Source of the DNA: Victivallales bacterium
GTDB taxonomy: Bacteria; Verrucomicrobiota; Lentisphaeria; Oligosphaerales; Oligosphaeraceae
Reading direction: 5' to 3'
Length of the DNA: 64,000 nt
Assembly: GCA_017535315.1 (NCBI GenBank)
Contig: JAFXUD010000002.1
Location: 361,111-425,110 of the forward strand
Shown here piece by piece: positions 18,137 to 26,219 of this stretch (its first letter is position 1; each line of letters starts with the position of its first letter). The notes below the pieces were generated by a model. That model made no database searches. It had not been told where the DNA came from and saw nothing but the letters and a program-made list of their open reading frames with translations. The position numbers and the translations under genes were made by a program.

Positions 18137-18224
18137 GTGCCTATATCGAAGCTGAAGCCTCGCAGAAGGCAATCGCAGTCATAGCAGGTGAAATCGATGG
18201 AGGCGGGATACCCCCCCAAAAAAA

Positions 18225-18455
18225 GGAAATTATATACTTTAGTTGCCGAACAGACTTCACCAACAGAGAAGAGCCGCGTTAGCGGCGGCAGGAGCATAGC
18301 CGTGGGTGGAGCGAAGCCGCGATAGCGGCGAAGCGAAACCCACGGTCAGATGACCACCCCAGTCCCTGTGCGCCGTGCCGCGTAGCGTAGCGAAGCGGCA
18401 AGGCGCATCCTGGCCATCGACCAGTGAGGTATAATGTCATCAGGAAACTCAAGTA
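18225..18455 (+). repeat. Long structured repeat, copy 1 (repeat family D)
   Basis: About 231 bases, near-identical to 52648-52920. Order of parts: a conserved lead (ACTTTAGTTGCCG); one 43-bp unit (18273-18315) starting with hairpin GCCGC-gtta-GCGGC; a nested palindrome with outer arms CCGTGGGT (18300-18307) and ACCCACGG (18338-18345) around GCCGC-gata-GCGGC; a second double hairpin TGCGCC/GGCGCA (18369-18374 and 18402-18407) with an inner TGCCGC/GCGGCA; then a conserved tail ending GGAAACTCAAGTA. Either a structured RNA or a non-autonomous mobile element. It is not coding, because the hairpin arms are conserved while no frame is. Confidence 0.8.
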
Positions 18456-18475
18456 TATTCTTTCTCAAAAAAACA

Positions 18476-18632
18476 GCGCACAGAGTGCGCCACATTGCAG
18501 CTAAAAACATATTCAAAGACCACCCTTCCGCCCGCGATACGTACTCCGTGCGCTTGCGGGCGGTTATGCAAATGACGCACTTCGTGCGCTGCCGCTATGC
18601 GGGTTCTAAAGCCTACCCTTTTGGGGAACAAA
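18476..18632. repeat. GC-rich hairpin cluster (repeat family C)
   Basis: Several perfect hairpins stand in series: GCGCA/TGCGC (18476-18490), CCGCCCGC/GCGGGCGG (18528-18563) and CGCAC-ttc-GTGCG (18576-18588), followed by the motif CTACCCTTTTGGGGAACA near 18610-18630. The hairpin GCGCAC-gaa-GTGCGC and the same GGGGAACA motif recur in reverse orientation at 45386-45437. The GGGGAACA end also recurs at 31335-31350. Confidence 0.65.
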
Positions 18633-18740
18633 GTGTTATTATTGCTTCTAACCACTTGCAAATAGGCAGAAGAGGATTACTGTAATCTGGATTTGTGATG
18701 ACTACTAGAAATGACTTCAAAACAACAGGTGGCACTTGAC

Positions 18741-20102
18741 ATGAAAGTTGATTTCTCGCGTGAAGAAGGCAGGTTCAAGCACTTGAACGGCATCAACCTC
18801 GGGCCGATTATCAGCAATGTCTATACTTATGAGGTGACCAAGGCGTTTTATAAGAAGATAAACGCCTCGGCGGTGCGTTTGCACGACGTACCGTTGAACA
18901 ACCCTGGCATGAAGCTGGTCGATATCCACCAGATTTTCGCCAACTTCGACGCAGACGAGAACAATCCCGACAACTACTACTTCGAGCAGACGGACGACTA
19001 CATCAAGGAGTGCATCGACCTCGGCATGGAGGTGCTTTACCGCCTGGGTGAATCCATCGAGCACAGCCCGAAAAAGTACTTCATCCATCCACCGAAGGAC
19101 TTCGCCAAGTGGGCACGCATCTGCTCCCATATCGTCGCCCACTATAACGAAGGGTGGGCCAACGGCCACCACTGGAACATCCGCTACTGGGCTGTCTGGT
19201 GCGAACCCAACGAATGGAAGCTCTGGTCAGGCACACGCGAACAATACTTCGAGCTTTACAAGGTTACTGCGACGCTGCTGAAGGCGGAGCATCCCGACAT
19301 CAAGGTCGGCGGCCCCGCATGGGGCGGCGGTGGTTACGACCCAGCAGCAATGGAAGCATTCCTCGCCTACTGCAAGGAGAACGCCCTGCCCCTTGACTTC
19401 TTCACATGGAACCAATACCACACCCTTGTGCCCTTCATGCTCTCCCTACCCAAAACCTTCAAGGAGATGGCCATACGTTACGGCTACCCCGATGCTGAAA
19501 TCCAAATCGGCGAATGGCATTATGTGAACCGTTCATGGCGAGCCATCAAGACCCCTGGCACCGCACCAGACGTTTTAGACCCCGTCTATGGGATGCTCGG
19601 CATCGAATCCGCCGCCTACACCACCTCTGTCATGATGGGCTTCGAAGACACCCCGCTTGACAAGGCCTTCTTCTATACGGGCAACTGCGGCATCTTCGGG
19701 ATGCTGGACAAGGACCGCAACCCCACCAAGCTCTACTACGGTCTGGAGGCGTATGGCACGCTGATGCGCCATGACATCCGCGTCCACTGCGAACCCGACG
19801 AGCTTTCGCCGCAACTCCAGCACGACCTTGCCTCGCAAAAGGGCGACTGCGCCATCCTGGCAGGCAAGAACGCCGACGGCGACGGTGCCATCCTCATCTC
19901 CTACCTCTTCAGCATCGAAATGGAGTTCCAGGTGGAAATCGCAGGCCTGGACAACTACGATGTCCAGGTGCGCGTGGTCGATGCGGACAAGGACTTCGAC
20001 AATGCCATCTACACGCGGCGCGGCAACACGCTGACCATTCGAAAGCCTTCCTACGCAGCCATCTACCTCATCGAACTCTTCAAGCGTACCCCAAACGCCT
20101 GA
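18741..20102 (+). CDS. GH39-like glycoside hydrolase
   Basis: Predicted (beta/alpha)8-barrel retaining glycosidase of the GH39 type (beta-xylosidase / iduronidase-like). With the chosen start, the acid/base Glu is E155 in AVWCEPNEW (the family norm is WNEPN; here C replaces N) and the nucleophile is E258 in IQIGEWHY. The C-terminal beta-domain is short. No signal peptide is seen, so it probably works in the cytoplasm on imported oligosaccharides. The ATG at 18741 is preferred because AGGTGG stands eight bases upstream; an ATG at 18711 would add ten residues. The gene stands alone between a repeat-rich region and the converging GH123-like operon. The natural substrate cannot be deduced. Confidence 0.8.
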   Translation: MKVDFSREEGRFKHLNGINLGPIISNVYTYEVTKAFYKKINASAVRLHDVPLNNPGMKLVDIHQIFANFDADENNPDNYYFEQTDDYIKECIDLGMEVLYRLGESIEHSPKKYFIHPPKDFAKWARICSHIVAHYNEGWANGHHWNIRYWAVWCEPNEWKLWSGTREQYFELYKVTATLLKAEHPDIKVGGPAWGGGGYDPAAMEAFLAYCKENALPLDFFTWNQYHTLVPFMLSLPKTFKEMAIRYGYPDAEIQIGEWHYVNRSWRAIKTPGTAPDVLDPVYGMLGIESAAYTTSVMMGFEDTPLDKAFFYTGNCGIFGMLDKDRNPTKLYYGLEAYGTLMRHDIRVHCEPDELSPQLQHDLASQKGDCAILAGKNADGDGAILISYLFSIEMEFQVEIAGLDNYDVQVRVVDADKDFDNAIYTRRGNTLTIRKPSYAAIYLIELFKRTPNA

Positions 20103-20252
20103 TGATGCATTGTAGAGGTCGCTATCAATTGGTATCATTTCTGCGTAAGCACCGATTTTGATGAGGTTTGTTACGCACAGTACATCGTTCACCTAGCGGA
20201 ATTCACGCTCGCCTATTCACCATGACGGTGTCATTTTGTTTTTCTTGGGTGA

Positions 20253-23192
20253 TTACTGGTTCAGTTCAATTATTGCCTCTGCCACCTTGACGCGGTTTTT
20301 GTCATAGTCTTCCAGCTTCCAGCCGTTGGAAACGTTCCAGACGCCTGAGGCGCAGAGCTTGCCATTTTTCTCGTAGCTTTCAGACCATTGGCTGTTGAAG
20401 AACACGGAATTCTTGAGGAAACTGTCGCAGTCCAGGCTATTCACGATATCGGCAAGCAGCTTTTCTGCCTTTGCGGTGTCCTTGCCTTTTTTCTTTGCCT
20501 TTGCAATTGTGTTCTCCAGAGTGCGGACGTAGCGCATGTCACTGAATCCTGCAATCAGACCCAGGCATTCAAGTGTTGGACCGCCCTTTTTGTTGTGGTG
20601 CGGGGGGACGATGTAAGTCCAGTCGGAGCCGTCCAGGTCATTGTCAAGCATGCCATGGACTTGTTTCCATACCCAGATAAGCTGCCCCTTGCAGCCATTG
20701 CCAAGTTCGCTGCGCATGAACCAGCCGTTTGCGAAGCGCATGGCGGCAGTCTGAGAGCAGGTCAATGCATTGTTGCTGTTGTATGCAATTAATTCCACGC
20801 CTTTTTCCTTTGCGGTTTTCATCATGGTCTTCCAGTCGTCCACATACCAGAGATTGCGTGTATTGAAGCGGTTGATGAATATGTCGATGTAGGGGCTTGC
20901 CTCGTCCACTTCCTTCTGCAGTGGGCGTGATGTCTTGAACCAGATGTGGTCGTTGGCAGTTTTGACGCCAGCCTTTTTCTGTAGTTTTATTTCCTCCAGA
21001 AATTCTGGAAAATGCCTGGATTTGCTAAGTACTTCGTCAATGCTGTTGAAGACGATTTCCGGCCAGCCTTCAGCCTTGCCCTTTTCAACGATTTCCTGCA
21101 GTACCGATATATACGCCTGTTCACGGTTTTCCGTTGGCATGGTGCGGTACAGGTTTGTGGAAAGAAGGAAAATGCGCCCTCCCATTTTCTGTTTCTTCAT
21201 TTCATCGGCCAGACTGCTCAGGACGGAGGCCTTCCAGTCAATCTTGCATGAATTATTCGTTATTGTCAGTTCAATTATATGTCCAGCGTTGACCATGATG
21301 CTGTTTGCAAGAGGAGCCTGCTCCCGTATAGTCTGCCTCGCCGCCTCATGGTCTTGGTCTGGGGATAGGTTTGTCCAGAAGCCGTAGTAGAGGTCATCGA
21401 AGCGGTCAAGTTCAAATGGATACACGCTGATTTTCACGGGTACGGTCTCCCTGCCATTTTTAGTTTCAATGGCAAAGTTGGCACTGTAGTCTCCTGGCTT
21501 GGTCCCTTCCCCTGGCTTTACAAGCAGGATGTATTCCCTGGTGGTGTTTTCATTGGCATTCTGCGGAAAAACTGGCTCAAGGTAGTAAGGCATATCCATG
21601 AACTCAGATTGACCCGTGTAGTTGGTTGTGCGCTTTCTCCTGTTTTCAACCACGCATATCTGAACGGTGAAATCACCATTGACCCCCTGGGCAGTCTTGA
21701 AATCTGATACTTGTCTAACCGATACTTTTTCCAATGGGCGCAGAGCGCGCAGACCAAATGCCAAGGGAATCTGCTCCCCACCGCATGCAGCGGCACTCAG
21801 GTTTATTATGCCCTTGTCTGTTGAAGGAACGGTGTTTTCCCAAACCAAGTCCATCCAGTTTCTCTCGAAAAGGATGTAGCCACGGTCCGAGCTTGTCTTG
21901 GAGATTATGGGCATGGGAGTCTTTTCAATATAGTACCGCTGCCTGAAATAGCCTTGGGCAATCTGCTCTTCTATTTTTGCCAAAGCCTCGTTTTCAAGAT
22001 ATTCCCTTGAGAGTGCCTGGACCTTTGAAACCTCAACGCCGTCAATGGGTGGGTAGTCTTTCTTACGAGCATTGCTGCTTGGTATGAATTTGACATAGCC
22101 TAGCGCAAAAAACTTGCCCAGGGATTGCAGTTTTATGCTTCTGTCTTCCATTTCCATGGCCTTTGCAATAAGCAGCTCTGCATTGTGATGTACCTTTTCT
22201 CCTGTTCCTGGCAGGGAAATACTGAAGAAGTCATTACCGAAGCCAAGTACCATCTGTCCTGGCCTTGTAAAAGTCCTTACGCCTGCGTAAACGTCATACT
22301 TGCCTTTCAGGTTTGGAGAATATTCCAGAACAGGGGCGCCGTAGGAGGCGGGTGGATTCAATATGCCTGTGGTATTTGTGATGAAGTGCGCATTGGGTCT
22401 GTAAAGCCAGCCATTGGCTGAAACGTTTGGCTTGGGATTGAACTGATTGAAGTCACTTACAATGACAGTGCCCTGCGGGTCCTGCAAGTCCAATGGAGGG
22501 AATGCCGACACATTTTGCTCTCCTGTTTTTGCCACTGCAGGCCTTGTTGACAGCTTGTCTGCCTCAGACTTGCTGTAGGGCTGCACTTTGAAGCTGTATA
22601 TGTTGCCGCAGAAAGGGTAGGAGGCCGTGCTGCCTATGGTCAGTTTTTCAGTATTATCCAGCAGTTTTCCGCTTACGCTGACAGTTGCGATTGACTTTCC
22701 GTCGAGAAGTATGCTTGCAGTGTTCCCTCCTATTATCAGCACCAGGCGGTAGTCCCTGTTGGAAAACAGTTTTGTATCGGCCATGATGCTTTTCGGAGTG
22801 ATGTCGGCAAGGTTGACGGAAATGTCCCCGTTTTTGCAGTCAAGTAGCACTGCCCAACTGTTCCCGTAGGAAAACAGGCTTGCCTGGGGTTTGTCGCATA
22901 GGGCAAAGTTTACAGAAAACTTTATTTCGGCAATGAAACCTTCTGGATAGCTGAGTTCTTTTGTGGGGGCTACTTCAACAGACCCCTTGTTGAAGTTGAG
23001 GAACCAGCCACGGTCGTCTTCCCGCGCCCAGGATACATTTCCCTGAATCCTGGCCTTTAGCCCGCCGATAGTATCTGACGTTTCTTTGAAGCCTTCTCCT
23101 TCATTGAAATTCCACTGGTGGGCAGAGCCTGCAAAGAGGCAGCAGGCAAAAATGGTGATGAGAAATGAGATAAGCAGTTTTTTCATTGGCAT
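20253..23192 (-). CDS. Exported GH123-like (DUF4091-type) protein with N-terminal lectin-like domain
   Basis: A 979-residue exported protein. Residues 1-22 are a signal peptide (KKLLISFLITIFACCLFAGS). Residues 25-205 look like a concanavalin/LamG-like jelly roll (WNFNEGEGFKETSDTIGGLK). Then come beta-rich domains and, from about residue 590, a barrel-like region. An adjacent acid pair D719-E720 in FNSIDEVLSK fits the Asp-Glu pair used by GH123 beta-N-acetylgalactosaminidases, though overall similarity is weak by eye. The start MPMKKL follows CAGGAAAA. It is the last gene of a three-gene operon (41 bases after the DUF4838 gene), so it probably degrades part of the same glycan. Confidence 0.65.
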   Translation of the reverse strand: MPMKKLLISFLITIFACCLFAGSAHQWNFNEGEGFKETSDTIGGLKARIQGNVSWAREDDRGWFLNFNKGSVEVAPTKELSYPEGFIAEIKFSVNFALCDKPQASLFSYGNSWAVLLDCKNGDISVNLADITPKSIMADTKLFSNRDYRLVLIIGGNTASILLDGKSIATVSVSGKLLDNTEKLTIGSTASYPFCGNIYSFKVQPYSKSEADKLSTRPAVAKTGEQNVSAFPPLDLQDPQGTVIVSDFNQFNPKPNVSANGWLYRPNAHFITNTTGILNPPASYGAPVLEYSPNLKGKYDVYAGVRTFTRPGQMVLGFGNDFFSISLPGTGEKVHHNAELLIAKAMEMEDRSIKLQSLGKFFALGYVKFIPSSNARKKDYPPIDGVEVSKVQALSREYLENEALAKIEEQIAQGYFRQRYYIEKTPMPIISKTSSDRGYILFERNWMDLVWENTVPSTDKGIINLSAAACGGEQIPLAFGLRALRPLEKVSVRQVSDFKTAQGVNGDFTVQICVVENRRKRTTNYTGQSEFMDMPYYLEPVFPQNANENTTREYILLVKPGEGTKPGDYSANFAIETKNGRETVPVKISVYPFELDRFDDLYYGFWTNLSPDQDHEAARQTIREQAPLANSIMVNAGHIIELTITNNSCKIDWKASVLSSLADEMKKQKMGGRIFLLSTNLYRTMPTENREQAYISVLQEIVEKGKAEGWPEIVFNSIDEVLSKSRHFPEFLEEIKLQKKAGVKTANDHIWFKTSRPLQKEVDEASPYIDIFINRFNTRNLWYVDDWKTMMKTAKEKGVELIAYNSNNALTCSQTAAMRFANGWFMRSELGNGCKGQLIWVWKQVHGMLDNDLDGSDWTYIVPPHHNKKGGPTLECLGLIAGFSDMRYVRTLENTIAKAKKKGKDTAKAEKLLADIVNSLDCDSFLKNSVFFNSQWSESYEKNGKLCASGVWNVSNGWKLEDYDKNRVKVAEAIIELNQ

Positions 23193-23233
23193 TTTTCCTG
23201 CGTCTCTGCGTTAATTCAAAGGGGGACTGAAAA

Positions 23234-26161
23234 TTATTTATAGAATCTAACGTAATCTATGTCGATTTTGTGCTCGACACCGTCATGTTTGGGAGAGCTG
23301 TAGATTTGAATTGACTGCAAGGATTGTGCTTCTGGCAATGGCTCTTTGCCATCTTTCTTTCTGTTTTGGGCATCATGCCCATCATTCAGGATATCAATAG
23401 TGCGGACGTGCCAATCGGAATGCTTTTCATAATGGCAGAATCGCATCCAGTCTCCGTGTGTTTTGCCATCGAAGCCCATATAGCTCCAGGTGATTGTATG
23501 CGTAACTGTTTCATCGGGATTCCTGAAGCGTATGTCTATGAACTTTGCGCCATTGGCCACATTCTTTTTCATTGGCACATTGAATGAGCCGTAGTCGTAC
23601 CTGTAATTATCCTTGGTCAGCTTGCAGAACAGGGAGATGACACCGTCCTTGTATTCATAGCGTGCACCTTCCTTAATCATTGGACCAGCTTTGTCATTTG
23701 GCATTGTGCGGATACCAATGTATGCCTTGTTTTCCTTGGTGAAATCCTCCGCAAATGCATCGGCTTTTGCAGAAAGCGTCACGCTTGGCATATTGGCAAA
23801 ATTCCAGAATGAGCCGAATGTGCAGTTCCAGCATGACAGTTCGTGCACTTCGCCCACTCCGCTTTTCTTGTTGCGGCAGACATTCAGGCCAAAGACTCCG
23901 TTTTCTGGTATCTCCAGGTTCTTCAGCGGAATTGCGACTTCCATTGTGTAGCCCGCTTCTCCACGGATAACCTTGACCTCTGCCTCCGATTCGTAGCTGA
24001 CATCCAGTTTGCGATCCCCCGCCACATAGTCCAGTACCACACCTCGCAGATTGATTGTGGTATTGAAGAATCTTTTGCCAGCCTTGTTGCCTGGCTTGAT
24101 GAAGATTTCGATGGAATCATCTGCAAACACATCGGTCGAATCATGCGCAATGGAATCCATCTTTTGGCTTGCCGCATGTGGATCTGTCGCCTCAACTGCG
24201 AAGAATAGCTTGTCCTTTGTCACGCCAATCTTGAAAACCGTGGCATAAGTGGCTGGCAACGGTGAATCATTTTTCTGGAACGAGTGCGGTTCAAGCACCT
24301 TCCAGAAATCATCATCCAGCTTGCCATCAACAACAGGTTCTTTGTCCTGGTTGAAAAGGACTATGTCCTTTGAATAGTTCAGTTCTTTTGCATAGGCATC
24401 GGCGTTTTCGAAGAAAGCCTTGAGATAGCCCATGTAGATCCAATCCAGCCGCTTTGCGTAAATGCTGCCTTCGGGTGCAAGTTTCTTTGCTTCCTGGTAG
24501 CAGTCATTAAGTGTCTTTACAACGCTTGCTGGATAAATCTCCTCATACAGTTCTTTCCCAGTGAATCTGCCGTAGGTGCTGTCTCCACTCTTTTTCACAC
24601 TATTCTTTTCCCATGCATGGTGCTGTGTTTCGCAGAAACGCTTCATCGGTGCAGCTGCTGGTCCCCAGAAATACCTGTAGTACAGCTCCAGTTCCGCGTC
24701 AACATCCATCTTTTCTCCAGCCATCCCCTTCATGGCAAAATACAGGTTGAGATGTGTTTGCGGCAAATCAAAGACCTGGCCAGTGCTGATGTTCTTTGGC
24801 AGATAGGGAAGTCCCCTGCGCGAATTGTTCAACTCAAGGAAAGAGGATTTGATGATGGGATAGCGTGAGTGCCATTCGTACATGATGTGGGGCATGGCGT
24901 AGGGCATGCTGTCGTAGGGCATGAGGTAATGCCATGTCTGTATCTCCTTGACTTTCTCGCTCCACGATTTCACTATTGCGTCAGACTGCTTCTTGTAATG
25001 CTCGCATCCCTGGTAGATGATGTATGGATTGATGCAAATCTGGACTGTCACGTTGTCTGGCAACTCAAATTGGGGCGGGTAGTAATATCCCTCGTATGCG
25101 AGTGTCGAGATTTTCTTGTCGGGATATTTGACCTTCGCCCACTCCGCCACCTTTTTGACGAAGCTCCATACCAATGGCGTCATTGCGCCACGGCCTGCAT
25201 TTTTGTCAATCACGGCCTGGCAGTTATGGCAGTAGCATGGTTGCGTGGTGAAGTTGTCGTCTGGCACCATGTGAATACGCAAGCCATCTGGTGGATTGGT
25301 TTTCCAGAGTCTCCCTTCTGGACGTCCCTCATACACCGCGTCGATGAAATCGCAGTATGCCTTCAAGGTGGCGGGATTGGTGAAGCAATACTGCGGATAG
25401 CGTGCCCAATGTACATTTCCATTTTTGTCCTGGGATTTGATAATGCCTTTGTTGCGTGTCTTGCCATCTGCCTCAAGTGCGAAGATTTCGTCCTGGTCCT
25501 TGGCAAAGAAGCCCAGCTCCTGCATGGAATGGCTGCCAGTAATGTTCTTATAGCCGAATGCCCTCAAATGCCTGCAGTATTCCAAGGCGTCCTGGCTGGC
25601 GAAACCGAGGAAGGCGTATGGCCACATGCTTCTGCAATACAAGGGTGGCGTGACTTCTATTGGAAGTCCAGATACAATTACCTTGTCCAACTTGTCATAG
25701 CATTCGCCGAATTCGCCTGGCGCATACCAGCGCACCCCCAGAAATCTCTCTATGAACGAGTATGTCCCCCACATTAAGCCAAACACGGCGTCTTTTCTAG
25801 AAATTGGTATCACATCGCAGTCAGCCCCCATGATGGAAATGTCTCCGCCAGGCAATTCTGTTATGCGATATGTTTCGTCATTCACATATTTATCTGGATT
25901 GTAGATATCGGATTTGGGCAGTTCATCGTGAGCCCCTATGTAGATAGCCTTTTTTCCTGCTGGCTTTGACGTTGCAATCGGCATGTCAACACCAGCTACA
26001 GCCTTCATGTATTTTTGAAGATGCGCCGCACAATATTCCGTCGTCTTGGGTGCGTTGTCCTTTTTGACAATTACATAATCGCTCTTTCCTCCATTGGCGA
26101 TTTCAAGCGCAAACGAACATGCCCATGCAAGAAGCACAATCAACACTATTTTTCTTGACAT
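23234..26161 (-). CDS. Exported DUF4838 protein with C-terminal CBM9-like domain
   Basis: A 975-residue exported protein common in glycan-degrading Bacteroidota and Lentisphaerota. The signal peptide is SRKIVLIVLLAWACSFALE. Residues about 20-150 resemble the GH20/GH67 N-terminal alpha-glucuronidase-like domain (AAHLQKYMKAVAGVDMPI; FGLMWGTYSFIERFLGVRWY). Residues 150-600 form the DUF4838 core, and residues about 640-810 a CBM9-like sugar-binding domain (VVDGKLDDDFWKV; VFADDSIEIFIKP). A further beta domain ends the protein. The ATG at 26161 is preferred because AGGAG lies just upstream; a longer in-frame start at 26206 lacks this and would mask the signal peptide. Middle gene of the operon. Catalytic activity of DUF4838 is not established. 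Confidence 0.85.
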   Translation of the reverse strand: MSRKIVLIVLLAWACSFALEIANGGKSDYVIVKKDNAPKTTEYCAAHLQKYMKAVAGVDMPIATSKPAGKKAIYIGAHDELPKSDIYNPDKYVNDETYRITELPGGDISIMGADCDVIPISRKDAVFGLMWGTYSFIERFLGVRWYAPGEFGECYDKLDKVIVSGLPIEVTPPLYCRSMWPYAFLGFASQDALEYCRHLRAFGYKNITGSHSMQELGFFAKDQDEIFALEADGKTRNKGIIKSQDKNGNVHWARYPQYCFTNPATLKAYCDFIDAVYEGRPEGRLWKTNPPDGLRIHMVPDDNFTTQPCYCHNCQAVIDKNAGRGAMTPLVWSFVKKVAEWAKVKYPDKKISTLAYEGYYYPPQFELPDNVTVQICINPYIIYQGCEHYKKQSDAIVKSWSEKVKEIQTWHYLMPYDSMPYAMPHIMYEWHSRYPIIKSSFLELNNSRRGLPYLPKNISTGQVFDLPQTHLNLYFAMKGMAGEKMDVDAELELYYRYFWGPAAAPMKRFCETQHHAWEKNSVKKSGDSTYGRFTGKELYEEIYPASVVKTLNDCYQEAKKLAPEGSIYAKRLDWIYMGYLKAFFENADAYAKELNYSKDIVLFNQDKEPVVDGKLDDDFWKVLEPHSFQKNDSPLPATYATVFKIGVTKDKLFFAVEATDPHAASQKMDSIAHDSTDVFADDSIEIFIKPGNKAGKRFFNTTINLRGVVLDYVAGDRKLDVSYESEAEVKVIRGEAGYTMEVAIPLKNLEIPENGVFGLNVCRNKKSGVGEVHELSCWNCTFGSFWNFANMPSVTLSAKADAFAEDFTKENKAYIGIRTMPNDKAGPMIKEGARYEYKDGVISLFCKLTKDNYRYDYGSFNVPMKKNVANGAKFIDIRFRNPDETVTHTITWSYMGFDGKTHGDWMRFCHYEKHSDWHVRTIDILNDGHDAQNRKKDGKEPLPEAQSLQSIQIYSSPKHDGVEHKIDIDYVRFYK

Positions 26162-26219
26162 TGAGTTTTCTCCTCTTATTGATATGGTGGTACTGAATGA
26201 GAGCAATCAAACATTTTTA

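Larger units (their letters stand above)
18098..18740. other. Intergenic region packed with structured repeats
   Basis: No protein gene is supported in these 640 bases. The region holds the tRNA terminator, copy 1 of the long structured repeat (18225-18455), a cluster of GC-rich hairpins (18476-18632) and the leader of the GH39-like gene. Open frames here have no start signals and consist of repeat sequence. Confidence 0.7.

Noticed and set aside
18011..18455. Integrative element attached at the tRNA-Leu 3' end
   Set aside because: No integrase, no duplicated tRNA 3' end and no mobile gene cargo were found downstream.
18434..18685. Possible 83-residue protein after the tRNA-Leu gene
   Set aside because: It consists entirely of family C and D repeat sequence and has no convincing ribosome site.
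24869..25777. A 302-codon plus-strand open frame within the DUF4838 gene
   Set aside because: Antisense to a gene with clear domains; hydrophobic bias comes from complementing charged codons.
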